Assembly: GCA_041398845.1 (NCBI GenBank)
Contig: JAWKTZ010000007.1
Location: 558,001 to 622,000 of the forward strand
Direction: 5' to 3'
DNA length: 64,000 nucleotides
Source of the DNA: Fuerstiella sp041398845
GTDB taxonomy: Bacteria > Planctomycetota > Planctomycetia > Planctomycetales > Planctomycetaceae
This document shows, piece by piece, positions 35,917-44,806 of this stretch; the first letter of the stretch is position 1, and every line of letters begins with the position of its first letter. The notes under the pieces were generated by a model. It was not told where the DNA came from, ran no database searches, and saw nothing but the letters and a program-made list of their open reading frames with translations. Made by a program: the position numbers and the translations under genes.

Positions 35917-37098
35917 ATGGCGAAAAAAGGTGGCAAACGAAAAGGCAAACCGGGCCGTCAGCCGGGCGGGAAACGCGATGCGAAAGTGCGCGTGGATCTG
36001 CGCCGCAACAAACAGGTGCGCGCCAGAGATCAGAATCTGACTCACGAGCTGCTGAATGACGAGGTCGCTGCGGAAGACATTCAGACCAACGAACGACTCA
36101 GCGGCAAGGGAGAACTGACTCGCCGCCGCACGGTGGTCACCACGGACGCGACCGACCCGGACGGGTGTCTGGCGGGTCGAGTGATCAGTTTTGTGGGACT
36201 GGCCTGTACTGTGCAGGCCGATGCGGATGGTCGCATGTATGAATGTTCGATTCGCGGAGCACTGCGCGGGCTGGCACGTGACAGCCGAAATGTTGTTGTC
36301 ACCGGTGATCGCGTGCTGTTTCGTCAGGAAGGCGACGACTATCAGGGCGTGATCGAACGTGTGGAACCTCGCCACGGTGTGCTGTCGCGCAGCAGCCAGG
36401 GGCGTGAACATATGATCGTGACGAACATTGATCAGGTGTTGATCGTGGCGTCTGCGGCGGAACCCGAATTCAAGCCGAATCTGGTGGATCGCTATCTGGT
36501 GATGGCGGAACGGCACGATGTTCGAGCGATCATCTGCATTAACAAAGTGGATCTGGTCGACCCCGTATGGCTGCAGTCCGCGGTCGCGATCTACGGACGC
36601 ATCGGCTATCCGGTGGTGCTGACGAGTATTGTCGACGGACGCGGCATTGACGTCCTGCGCAGCTACCTTGTGGGGCGGCAGTCGGCAGTCGGAGGTCAGA
36701 GCGGTGTCGGCAAATCGTCACTGCTGAACCGAGTCGATCCCTCGCTGAATCTTGATACCTCTGACGTCAGTGACTCCAGCAACAAAGGACGTCACACCAC
36801 TCGACGAGCTCGACTGCTGCCGCTGGCCGATGGCGGCTGGGTGGCCGATACTCCCGGCATTCGACAGTTTGAACTGTGGGATGTCGGACTGGAGGAAGTC
36901 GACGGCTACTTCATTGAATTCCGTCCGTTTATCCCTTACTGTCGGTTTCCTGATTGCAGCCATACTCACGAAGACCGCTGCGGAGTCAAACTGGCGGTGG
37001 ACGCCGGATTGATTGCCTGCGATCGTTATGAAAGCTATCTGCGTCTGCGAGCCGAAGATATTTTTGTCTGGAAGAATCCTGCTCGTGGACAGTCCTGA
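35917..37098 (+). CDS. rsgA: Small ribosomal subunit maturation GTPase RsgA (YjeQ)
   Basis: The 393-residue GTPase acts in late 30S subunit assembly. The G motifs come in the circularly permuted order of the family: NKVDL (G4) first, then GQSGVGKSSLLNRV (G1, about 260-273), then ADTPGIRQF (G3). An OB-fold region precedes them (VEPRHGVLSRSSQGRE). The C-terminal zinc site reads CRFPDCSHTHEDRCGV. The start at 35917 gives a Lys/Arg-rich N-terminal tail (MAKKGGKRKGKPGRQPGGKR) longer than in E. coli, typical of rRNA binding. GAGG lies close before the ATG. The gene overlaps the start of the next one. Confidence 0.93.
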   Translation: MAKKGGKRKGKPGRQPGGKRDAKVRVDLRRNKQVRARDQNLTHELLNDEVAAEDIQTNERLSGKGELTRRRTVVTTDATDPDGCLAGRVISFVGLACTVQADADGRMYECSIRGALRGLARDSRNVVVTGDRVLFRQEGDDYQGVIERVEPRHGVLSRSSQGREHMIVTNIDQVLIVASAAEPEFKPNLVDRYLVMAERHDVRAIICINKVDLVDPVWLQSAVAIYGRIGYPVVLTSIVDGRGIDVLRSYLVGRQSAVGGQSGVGKSSLLNRVDPSLNLDTSDVSDSSNKGRHTTRRARLLPLADGGWVADTPGIRQFELWDVGLEEVDGYFIEFRPFIPYCRFPDCSHTHEDRCGVKLAVDAGLIACDRYESYLRLRAEDIFVWKNPARGQS

Positions 37099-38311
37099 TG
37101 AAGCGGATGTGCTGCAGCGGCTGCGGCAGACTCCTGAAATTTTTGCTCGACTGAATACTCATTCAGGAGGTGAGCTGGCCATTCAGCGGCAACTGCGGTC
37201 GGACTATTCCGGCGAACTCGTCACGGCGGCCATCGGCATTCATGAAGCTCGCCGCAAAGCCGCAGGAAAGCTTCCGGAGGCGGAACACCTGTGGCTGACT
37301 CGAGTGGGGCTTGAGCAGTCCACAGCCTGGCAGGTGGCTCAACACAAGGCCGCTCGATTTCCGCAAGACGAACGCATTCTCGATCTGTGCTGCGGTGTCG
37401 GTGTGGACACGGCCGCCCTGCTGACTCGCAGCCCGGTGCTTGCGATCGACCTGAATCCCGCGATGGCGCTCCGGTGCCGATGGAACAACGAACTCTGGAA
37501 CGCGGAACTCGCGTCGCGACTGGTGACGACCGTTGAGGATGTCCATGCCGTCGAACTGGCGGGGACTCTGCTGCACATCGATCCGGATCGCCGCTGTGGC
37601 CGCGATTCGGCCGCAAAGCGTCTGGAACAATATTCACCAGATCTCGCGTGGATGCAGCACACCGTGCAGGTGGCCGCCGGAGGTGCTCTCAAGCTCGGCC
37701 CCGCCAGTAACTTCATGCAGAAGTTTCCCGGGTGCGAGATTGAACTCATCAGTTTGTCCGGTGAATGCAAAGAAGCCACGGTCTGGTTTGGAAGCCTCGC
37801 CGGCAAGTTTGCGTTTCGAGCCACTCACCTGCCATCCGGCGAAACGCTTTCGGCCGACCCATTGTCGGCATGGTGCCGCGAAGCCCACAGCGCTTGTGAA
37901 TACATTCTCGATCCCGACCCGGCACTCGTTCGCTCCGGACTGATCGACGTCTGCGCGGAAATGCACAGGATGCAGAGACTGGATAAAGAGGATGAGTATC
38001 TGACGGCGGACAGATTACCGGACACGCGTTTTGTCACGGCGTATCGCATTGAGGCCGCTCTTCCTAATAATCTGCGGGAAATCAAACGTTATCTGCGTTC
38101 TCATCCGGGAGGCCATTACGAGGTGAAGTGTCGTCGACTGAGCGTAGATGCGAACGCGATTCAGAAGAAGCTGCCTAAAGGTGACGGTCCGCCGCGCGTC
38201 TTGTTTTTCATCCGGCATGGGGGTAAAGCCGTAGTGGTCGTGTCGCAAAGAGTGAAAAAAACGGGAGAACATGGAGAGTCCAACATCGACGATGCACGTT
38301 TCAGAAGTTAA
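37085..38311 (+). CDS. Class I SAM-dependent methyltransferase with THUMP-like domain
   Basis: The protein has a Rossmann-type methyltransferase core with the SAM-binding motif ILDLCCGVGVDTAALL, then AIDLNPAMALRCRWN and LLHIDPDRR, and a C-terminal THUMP-like region (FVTAYRIEAALPNNLREIKR, LFFIRHGGKAVVVV). THUMP domains bind RNA, so a tRNA or rRNA modification role is likely; the target base is unknown. The start is uncertain: a GTG at 37085 with GGAAG about 10 bases upstream is used here and overlaps rsgA by 14 bases; an ATG at 37013 would overlap it by 86. The overlap implies translational coupling with rsgA, which fits a shared role in ribosome or RNA maturation. Confidence 0.82.
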   Translation: MDSPDEADVLQRLRQTPEIFARLNTHSGGELAIQRQLRSDYSGELVTAAIGIHEARRKAAGKLPEAEHLWLTRVGLEQSTAWQVAQHKAARFPQDERILDLCCGVGVDTAALLTRSPVLAIDLNPAMALRCRWNNELWNAELASRLVTTVEDVHAVELAGTLLHIDPDRRCGRDSAAKRLEQYSPDLAWMQHTVQVAAGGALKLGPASNFMQKFPGCEIELISLSGECKEATVWFGSLAGKFAFRATHLPSGETLSADPLSAWCREAHSACEYILDPDPALVRSGLIDVCAEMHRMQRLDKEDEYLTADRLPDTRFVTAYRIEAALPNNLREIKRYLRSHPGGHYEVKCRRLSVDANAIQKKLPKGDGPPRVLFFIRHGGKAVVVVSQRVKKTGEHGESNIDDARFRS

Positions 38312-38362
38312 CGTAACGGACGTGTGAACATAAACGGCAGTTCTGCAAGGACGGAGAGCGCT

Positions 38363-39661
38363 ATGAAAGATGTGTTAACAGTCATTCTGGCCGGGGGAAA
38401 AGGCTCACGGCTGGAACCACTGACTCTGGACCGCAGCAAGCCCGCCGTTCCCTTCGGCGGAGCATTTCGCATTATTGACTTTGCTCTGTCAAACTGCATC
38501 AACAGCGGGCTGCGAAAAATTCTGGTGGTGACCCAATACAAGGCGGCCAGCCTTGAACGCCACATCGAACGCGGCTGGCATTTTCTGTCGGCTGAACTGG
38601 GCGAATTCATTGCCGTGCGTCCACCGGAACAGCGCGTGGATGAAAACTGGTATCTGGGAACCGCCGATGCGCTGTATCAGAACATTTACACCATTGAACA
38701 GATCGCTCCGCGCCATGTGATGATTCTGAGCGGTGATCATATCTATCAGATGGATTACTCGCGGTTCATTTCCGATCACATTCAGTCTGAAGCAGACTGC
38801 AGCATTGCCTGCCTCCCGGTTCCGCTGGACGAAGGCCGTCGTTTTGGAGTCATGCGGACGGACGAAGACAAACGGATTGTCGGCTTTGATGAAAAGCCCG
38901 AGTACCCGGAATCGATGCCGGGCGATCCGGATCAGTGTCTGGCGTCGATGGGCATTTACATGTTCCGCACGGATTTTCTGTTCGAACATCTGTGTCGCGA
39001 CGCGAATACTCCCAACAGTCATCGTGACTTTGGCAAAGACATCATTCCGTCCATCATCAATGACCACCTTGTGCGAGCATGGTCGTTCTGTGATCCGAAG
39101 TCCGGCCGACCGGCTTACTGGAAAGATGTGGGCACACTGGATTCGTATTACGACGCGAACATGGATCTGATTTCCGTTGATCCAAGATTCAATCTGTATG
39201 ATCCGAAGTGGCCCTTCCGATCATTTCAGCCGCCGCTGGCGCCGCCCAAGTTTGTATTCAATGATCATTCGTCGGGACAGGAACGAGTCGGGCATGCCGT
39301 TGACAGCATGGTGTGTCCGGGCTCGATCATTTCCGGTGGCACCGTCGAGCGGTCCATTCTGGGGCCATCGGTTCGAGTCAACAGTTTTGCGGAAGTGCGG
39401 GATTCAATTCTGTACGAAGGCGTACAGATCGGCCGGTATGCTCGCGTACGCAAAGCGATCATCGACAAGAACGTGCGCATCCCGGAAGGCATGCGGATCG
39501 GCTATGACCTTGACGAAGATCGCAGACACGGCCTGACGGTCACCGAAAACGGCGTGGTCGCGGTGCCCAAGAACGCCACGTTCGACCGTCATTCCAATGT
39601 CATGAAACCTCACATCAGCCAGTTCCAGCGCAGTGAATTCCACCGAGTCGTGGACGAGTAG
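38363..39661 (+). CDS. glgC: Glucose-1-phosphate adenylyltransferase
   Basis: The 432-residue enzyme makes ADP-glucose from ATP and glucose-1-phosphate, the first committed step of glycogen synthesis. The nucleotide-binding start is VILAGGKGSRLEPLT, followed by RSKPAVPFGGAFRIIDF, the adenine-contact region WYLGTADALYQNI, the SGDHIYQMDY motif and VGFDEKPEYPE. A left-handed beta-helix closes the protein (VDSMVCPGSIISGGTVERSI). The ATG at 38363 has GGAG 7 bases before it, and gives the standard N-terminus MKDVLTVILAGG. Homologues have 420-430 residues. Allosteric sites cannot be judged from the sequence by eye. Confidence 0.95.
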   Translation: MKDVLTVILAGGKGSRLEPLTLDRSKPAVPFGGAFRIIDFALSNCINSGLRKILVVTQYKAASLERHIERGWHFLSAELGEFIAVRPPEQRVDENWYLGTADALYQNIYTIEQIAPRHVMILSGDHIYQMDYSRFISDHIQSEADCSIACLPVPLDEGRRFGVMRTDEDKRIVGFDEKPEYPESMPGDPDQCLASMGIYMFRTDFLFEHLCRDANTPNSHRDFGKDIIPSIINDHLVRAWSFCDPKSGRPAYWKDVGTLDSYYDANMDLISVDPRFNLYDPKWPFRSFQPPLAPPKFVFNDHSSGQERVGHAVDSMVCPGSIISGGTVERSILGPSVRVNSFAEVRDSILYEGVQIGRYARVRKAIIDKNVRIPEGMRIGYDLDEDRRHGLTVTENGVVAVPKNATFDRHSNVMKPHISQFQRSEFHRVVDE

Positions 39662-39668
39662 AGGCTGT

Positions 39669-39753
39669 CTGAAAAAGGGGTCTGACCCTTTGGAGGGCAG
39701 CAGGATTTGAATACGAATCCTGCTGCCCGGAGAGGGGCAGACCCCTTTTTCAG
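39669..39753. repeat. Palindromic repeat family PR2, copy 1
   Basis: CTGAAAAAGGGGTCTG at 39669-39684 is inverted exactly at 39738-39753, and an inner pair GGCAGCAGGATT/AATCCTGCTGCC forms a second stem. The 85-bp unit starts 8 bases after glgC and lies between convergent genes, so it can act as a bidirectional terminator. A related 69-bp copy lies at 61877-61945. Confidence 0.85.
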
Positions 39754-39761
39754 AGCAACGT

Positions 39762-41129
39762 TTACGGAGCCGCAAAGCTGTTGCCGTGAAACTGAACTCG
39801 CTGGTTGCTGTCGTCGGCGGAAATCTCCTGAGTTCCCGGTGGCAGCCGAGTGATTCGGCAATTGGAAACGGTCACATCGGATGAATCCTTCAGCACGATT
39901 CCGGAACCGCAGTCACTGAGTGACAACGCGTTCAGAAGCATCCCGGAACACTTCTCCACGATGATGGCTCCGTCTTTGGTGTCAAACGCATGCATGGTGT
40001 TGCCGGACAGCACACAGTCATGGCAGGCGGTGAAATGAATCGTGCCGGGTCGCACAAACTGACGCGGATTAAACGTGTTGCCCGATACCATGACTCGGCG
40101 GGAATTGGCAACCGTCAGGTTGGCGGGCTTTGGAGCAAAGAAGTTGTTCGCACTGATGGCAACGTCGAGGGCATAGTTGATATCGATGTTGGTGGTGGTG
40201 TCGCTGAGCACATTTCCGGTGATCGTGACCGAATCGATGGGATAAATTTCCTTTCCGGCCAGGCGAATATTGGCTCCGCCGGGGGCTGTCGTCTTGTCTT
40301 CATCGCCGGAATAATTCGCGGAGTGCTGAATGGTGCAGCCGGTGATGGAAATCTCGGCAATTGATTTCGACCTGTCCTCTGCGGAGGTTGAGACATCGAT
40401 CAGCACGTTGGCGGTCGTCGTTGGAGTATCGTCGGCGGGCATATTGGCTTCGATGTCGCAGCCGCTGACCTGCAGGTTGCGGACATTCCCGTCACGAACC
40501 ACGATGCCTCCCTGGCGGTTGTAGGAAATGTGGCAACTGCCGACATTGATCTGATGCAGATCGACGTTGTCAAGGAACACTCCGACGCCGGAATTCTCGT
40601 AAAGGTGACAATCCGCAACGGTCACATTGCGATTCCGTTCGACCAGATGAATTCCATGTCGACACCAGCGCACAGCGACTTTGCTGATGGTGGCTTCGAC
40701 TGTTTTCTGCAGTTCGATGCCGTCGGCTTCGGGGTGAGATCCCAGAATTTCGATTCCCGTGACGATCGGCATGCGTTCGTTCCATGTCGCTGGCTGAAAG
40801 CTGGTCGGGCTGGCGGTGCCGTTGTGGCTGCCGATGATCCGCAGAGCAGGACCGGGACCATCCATGATCAGAGTGGCTCCCGTCGTGGAGCTGACTTTGA
40901 TGGCTCCGAATTTCGTCAGGTCGATCACCAGCGGTGCGGTGATGCGAAAGTGTTTGCCACCGTCCAGCCGCAGGTTGCCGGAATTCGATTCGATGAATGC
41001 CTGCAGTTTAGCCGTCACATCCGGCAGCTCGTTCAGCCCGGGAATCTGCTGAATCGTGCGATCAAACTGAGCAAGGGCAGGAACAACGTTGGCCGTGATG
41101 CAAAGACTCAGCAGGAAAAACCGAAGCAT
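39762..41129 (-). CDS. Secreted right-handed parallel beta-helix protein
   Basis: The ATG at 41129 gives 455 residues with a signal peptide MLRFFLLSLCITANVVPALA; the frame extends further upstream without a signal. The body has the repeats of a pectate-lyase-like beta-helix: DGIELQKTVEATISKVAVRW, NRNVTVADCHLYENSGVGVF, HQINVGSCHISYNRQGGIVV, RNLQVSGCDIEAN and CSGMLLNALSLSDCGSGIVL, each about 22-25 residues. Such proteins bind or cut polysaccharides at the cell surface or outside. No catalytic signature is evident, so an enzymatic role is unproven. It converges with glgC across the palindromic repeat at 39669-39753. Confidence 0.82.
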   Translation of the reverse strand: MLRFFLLSLCITANVVPALAQFDRTIQQIPGLNELPDVTAKLQAFIESNSGNLRLDGGKHFRITAPLVIDLTKFGAIKVSSTTGATLIMDGPGPALRIIGSHNGTASPTSFQPATWNERMPIVTGIEILGSHPEADGIELQKTVEATISKVAVRWCRHGIHLVERNRNVTVADCHLYENSGVGVFLDNVDLHQINVGSCHISYNRQGGIVVRDGNVRNLQVSGCDIEANMPADDTPTTTANVLIDVSTSAEDRSKSIAEISITGCTIQHSANYSGDEDKTTAPGGANIRLAGKEIYPIDSVTITGNVLSDTTTNIDINYALDVAISANNFFAPKPANLTVANSRRVMVSGNTFNPRQFVRPGTIHFTACHDCVLSGNTMHAFDTKDGAIIVEKCSGMLLNALSLSDCGSGIVLKDSSDVTVSNCRITRLPPGTQEISADDSNQRVQFHGNSFAAP

Positions 41130-41220
41130 GAAGGTGGCTTTCAGAGAAGTGGGATGTGATGTCCGGCGATCGGTCTGCTGCGACAGTATTCCGATCAAAG
41201 GTCCGTTTGTCCAGGGCAGG

Positions 41221-41299
41221 GGGGACCGCTGATCAACGCTGATCGAACGCTGATGAACACAGTCAGATCAGCGCCGATTAGCGTTCATTAGCGGTCCCC
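41221..41299. repeat. Palindromic repeat with GGGGACCGCT arms
   Basis: The arms GGGGACCGCTGATCAACGCT (from 41221) and AGCGTTCATTAGCGGTCCCC (ending 41299) are imperfect inverted repeats, about 21 of 25 bases pairing. The interior contains further GATCAGCG-like short repeats. It lies between the divergent beta-helix and rod-like genes. Confidence 0.65.
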
Positions 41300-41358
41300 G
41301 CTTAACACCGACTTGCCGCCCGTCTCAGGCATTCCTTACAATCCGCGATGACATTTGC

Positions 41359-42408
41359 ATGATCACACCCGGAGTTTTGGCAGTGAGGCCGCTCGTGAAC
41401 AGATCTCTTACAAACATCCTTGTTGTGTGTTGTGTCTGCTGTTGCTCTGCGACACCCGTGTCAGCTCAGCCGACCGACGTCGCGAGCCCGCTTCGAGTGG
41501 TGAAGGCGACTGAAAAACATCGTGAGGCCGTTGCAGAAATGATTTCCCGGCGTTTTCCGGACCTGAACGAAAACGTACTGGCGGGCTGGGTGGATGCTTA
41601 TTCGGACCTGCCACTGGCGGAACTGGATCAGTTGCTGGAACAGAAACAGTTGCTGGAACAGAAACAGATGCTGCCGGAAATTCTTCCCGGAGGACTGCGG
41701 TCGTTGACGCCCGACGGTGAATTGCCTTCCGTTTTTTCCTCTCCGGTCGCCACCGCCGAACTGCAACTGATGGTTGGCCTGCGACAGATTCATCGCCGGA
41801 ATCTGCTGCATCAGCACACACCCGGACACCGACGGACTCAGCCGTTAACATTTCTGACTCACACCGACGCCGACACTCAGCCTTCCGCCCTGGAGCTATC
41901 CGCAACGCAGTTTGACTTTTCGCCTGGCCGCATCATTCCGGCCAGCAGTCCGCTGCATCTTGCGATTGTCCAATCGCCACAGGCCATGTTTCGCCTTGAA
42001 ACCGACGCAGACGAACCCCGCACCCTGCTGACTCGCTGTGGCACGTTCCTGATTCTGGATGACGGTCGCATCGGTCTGCGAACACAGGACAAATCGTTGG
42101 CTCTGTACGGTGACATCCGTCTTCCTGGATCCGCTGTCGGAATCGGCATCACAACCACCGGGCAGGTCAGCTATCGCAATGATGCAGAGACCATCGTTTC
42201 GGCCGGACAGATTCAGGTTGCCATCATTGACGACTTAAGCCTGCTGCGAAGTCGCAACGGAGTGTTCTTTGAATTGCCGTCCGAATTGCAGGAACGACAC
42301 ATGCGGATGAGCACCACGGTGTCGCTGAAGCCGCAATCACTGGAACTGTCCAACGCCAGCGCGGATGTTGAGCTGGAGGCCATGGAACGGCTGAAACGGA
42401 TGGAGTGA
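41359..42408 (+). CDS. Secreted protein with flagellar rod (FlgG/FlgF-like) core
   Basis: The 349-residue product has a signal-like N-terminus (LTNILVVCCVCCCSATPVSA). Residues about 175-345 follow the order of flagellar distal rod proteins: TQFDFSPGRIIPASSPLHLAI, then TLLTRCGTFLILDDGRIGLRT, then VGIGITTTGQVSYR, AGQIQVAIIDD and LELSNASADVELEAMERL. In FlgG these correspond to the LDLAI, YTR-G-F, GxV, GQI and LE-SNV segments. The N-terminal rod signature domain is missing and replaced by a signal peptide and a coiled region with an exact duplication of LLEQKQ (18-bp DNA repeat, 41632-41667). No other flagellar gene is in the window. It may be an envelope protein that reuses the rod fold. Confidence 0.62.
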   Translation: MITPGVLAVRPLVNRSLTNILVVCCVCCCSATPVSAQPTDVASPLRVVKATEKHREAVAEMISRRFPDLNENVLAGWVDAYSDLPLAELDQLLEQKQLLEQKQMLPEILPGGLRSLTPDGELPSVFSSPVATAELQLMVGLRQIHRRNLLHQHTPGHRRTQPLTFLTHTDADTQPSALELSATQFDFSPGRIIPASSPLHLAIVQSPQAMFRLETDADEPRTLLTRCGTFLILDDGRIGLRTQDKSLALYGDIRLPGSAVGIGITTTGQVSYRNDAETIVSAGQIQVAIIDDLSLLRSRNGVFFELPSELQERHMRMSTTVSLKPQSLELSNASADVELEAMERLKRME

Positions 42409-42497
42409 ACGATTCCACCGAACGTGTGGTCAGAACGCCCGTGATGCAGTAAACTGTGAGAAATGCATTGACGCTTTGAGATGATTCACGCGAATTG

Positions 42498-43421
42498 ATG
42501 TTTGGAAATCAGACCATCCTTGTGCTGGCGGGAACGTTGCTACTGGGAGTCGCCGCCGGCATGGTGGGCACGTTTGCCATTCTGCGGCGACGAGCTCTGG
42601 CCGGTGACGTGATTGCTCACGCCGCGCTGCCCGGACTGTGCCTGGCCTTTCTGGCGTTTCATTCCCGCTCCATTCTGGTGCTTCTGGGCGGCGCACTGCT
42701 GAGTGGTTTGCTGGGTGCCGTCACTGTGGCTCTGATGAAACGATTGACGCGACTGCGCGAAGATGCGATCCAGGGAATTGTCCTGAGCACCTTTTATGGC
42801 GCGGGCGTGGCGTTGACGCGATCGATTCAGAACCATTACCGCAATGAGTCCGGCGCTGACCTGGAAACGTTTATCATTGGTCGAGCGGCCACCATGCTGC
42901 AGGCCGACGTTCTGCAGATTGGTGTTGTCGTGCTGATCACTGCCGGCATCGTGCTGCTGTTGTATAAGGAACTGAAGCTGCTGAGCTTTGACGAACAGTT
43001 CTGTCGCGTTCAGGGGTGGCCGGCCACGAGTCTGGATGTCCTGCTGATGCTGCTGACCGCAATCACGGTTGTTGTAGGGCTGCCGGCGGTCGGAGTTGTC
43101 CTCACCGCCGCTCTGCTGATCATTCCTCCGGCGGCCGCTCGGTTCTGGACCGATCGCCTGTCCGTCACGATGCTGATCGCCTGTGCGGTGGGCGGCTTTT
43201 CCGGAATTGCCGGAACGCTGATCAGTGCTCGGTTTTCGGGGCTTCCCACCGGACCGCTGATTGTCCTGACATCGACCGTTCTGTTTATCGTGTCATGGCT
43301 GCTGGCTCCGCATCGAGGCGTGCTGTGGCGGTCACACTCCATGGACGACATGGAACAGTATCTGCCGTGGCGGGAACTGCCGGACGGTGTGCCGCCGTCT
43401 GTCAAAGCGGAGGAAGGCTGA
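42498..43421 (+). CDS. ABC-3 family metal (Mn/Zn/Fe) transporter permease
   Basis: The 307-residue integral membrane protein belongs to the ZnuB/MntB (ABC-3) permeases, with about eight or nine hydrophobic segments. Family landmarks are GTFAILRRRALAGDVIAHAALPG, the segment EDAIQGIVLSTFYGAGVAL, and VGVVLTAALLIIPPAAARF. Such permeases pass Mn2+, Zn2+ or Fe2+ delivered by a binding protein, powered by an ABC ATPase. Neither ATPase nor binding protein lies next to it here. Its stop overlaps the start of the second permease (TGATG), so the two are translationally coupled and probably form a heterodimer. Confidence 0.9.
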   Translation: MFGNQTILVLAGTLLLGVAAGMVGTFAILRRRALAGDVIAHAALPGLCLAFLAFHSRSILVLLGGALLSGLLGAVTVALMKRLTRLREDAIQGIVLSTFYGAGVALTRSIQNHYRNESGADLETFIIGRAATMLQADVLQIGVVVLITAGIVLLLYKELKLLSFDEQFCRVQGWPATSLDVLLMLLTAITVVVGLPAVGVVLTAALLIIPPAAARFWTDRLSVTMLIACAVGGFSGIAGTLISARFSGLPTGPLIVLTSTVLFIVSWLLAPHRGVLWRSHSMDDMEQYLPWRELPDGVPPSVKAEEG

Positions 43422-44785
43422 TGACGGTCGCTCAAGTGCCCATTCCCTTTCAGTCGCTGACCAGCGGGCTGGCCGGCTGGCTCGAAGTCCCTCCAACGGA
43501 TGTGCAGAACGCGTTCTGGACGATCGCGGTCGGAGCATTATGTGCGATCTGCTGCGGTCTGGTCGGTTGCTTTCTGGTGCTGCGCCGCATGAGTCTGCTG
43601 GGTGACGCCCTGAGTCATTCCGTACTGGCCGGCATTGCGGGCGTGTATCTGGTGACGGGGAACGTGGAACCGATTCCCATGCTGATGGGAGCATTGCTGG
43701 CGGGAGTCGCGACCGCGATGTTGACTCAGTTTGTCCACAAAGCGGCTGCTCTGCCGGAAGATTCGAGTATCGGCATCGTGTTCACATCGCTGTTTGCCTT
43801 TGGAGTTGTCGTTGTGTCTCAGGCGCAGCATGTGCATCTGGATCTGAAGTGCGTGCTGTTTGGTGATCTGTCGTTTGCCGGAGTCAACCTGTATCCGACG
43901 TTGGGCCGACTGTGGCCCGAATCGTTTCGTACGCTTGTGCCCGCATTGATCGTCACACTGCTGTTTCTGACATTGTTCTGGAAGGAACTGCGACTGTCAT
44001 CGTTCGACCCGACTCTGGCGATGACTCTCGGCTTCAGCACCATGTTGATGCACTATCTGCTGACCACGGTTGTGGCGGTCGTGACCGTTGCGGCGATGGA
44101 AGTTGTGGGGTTGCTGGTCGTCGCACTGCTGATTGTGCCCCCCGCGATTGCTCGCCTGCTGACCGATCGACTGTCCACCATGCTGTGGTTGTCGTGTGCT
44201 GCCGGAGTCTCCTGTACGACCACGGGATATCTGCTGGCGCTGCGGTGGAATTCTTCGGCGGCCGGACTGACGGCCGTGATCGCCGGTGCGGAACTTCTGG
44301 TGGCCATTCTGGTTTCTCCCAAAGACGGCTTGCTGAAACGCATGGCCGGCACCATCCGGCTGCGGATTCGAATCTGTGCAGAAGATGTCCTCGCCGGCTT
44401 GTTTCGACGACAGGAACATTCCATTTCTCCTGAAACCGCAGCGGTGGCGTCGTCGGCCGACTGCTATCAACTGGCGGGAAATGGTCTTCTGGCCGGAGCA
44501 GCTCTGCGCTGGCTGAAAAGCCGCCAGTTGCTGCGAGTGGAAGGCCCCACGATGACTCTCACCGACAAGGGATTGCTGTATGGTCGTTCGCTGGTGCGAT
44601 CGCATCGCCTGTGGGAATCCTATCTGATGGAAAACTTCAATCTGCCCGAAGACCATCTGCATGTTCCCGCCGAAGAAATGGAACACTTTATCGGGCCGGA
44701 ACTACAGCAGCAGATCACGGAAGAACTGGCCGCTCCGGCCGAAGACCCTCACGGTCGCAGCATCCCGGACATCAACAATACGTAG
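43421..44785 (+). CDS. ABC-3 family permease fused to a DtxR/MntR-type metal-sensing domain
   Basis: The 454-residue protein is a second ABC-3 permease (about residues 25-300; LRRMSLLGDALSHSVLAGIAG and MEVVGLLVVALLIVPPAIARL) with an added cytosolic domain. The last 110 residues match the DtxR family dimerisation and metal-binding region: winged-helix wing LRVEGPTMTLTDKG, then SHRLWESYL and the C-terminal DPHGRSIP. The metal ligands align exactly by spacing: His395, Glu399, His414, Glu418, Glu421 and His422, equal to DtxR positions 79, 83, 98, 102, 105, 106. Glu at the 102 position, rather than Cys, is the Mn-type (MntR) pattern. A helix-turn-helix is not clear, so the domain may sense metal directly on the transporter. 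Confidence 0.88.
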   Translation: MTVAQVPIPFQSLTSGLAGWLEVPPTDVQNAFWTIAVGALCAICCGLVGCFLVLRRMSLLGDALSHSVLAGIAGVYLVTGNVEPIPMLMGALLAGVATAMLTQFVHKAAALPEDSSIGIVFTSLFAFGVVVVSQAQHVHLDLKCVLFGDLSFAGVNLYPTLGRLWPESFRTLVPALIVTLLFLTLFWKELRLSSFDPTLAMTLGFSTMLMHYLLTTVVAVVTVAAMEVVGLLVVALLIVPPAIARLLTDRLSTMLWLSCAAGVSCTTTGYLLALRWNSSAAGLTAVIAGAELLVAILVSPKDGLLKRMAGTIRLRIRICAEDVLAGLFRRQEHSISPETAAVASSADCYQLAGNGLLAGAALRWLKSRQLLRVEGPTMTLTDKGLLYGRSLVRSHRLWESYLMENFNLPEDHLHVPAEEMEHFIGPELQQQITEELAAPAEDPHGRSIPDINNT

Positions 44786-44806
44786 CCCCGCACGGAAACC
44801 AGACTC

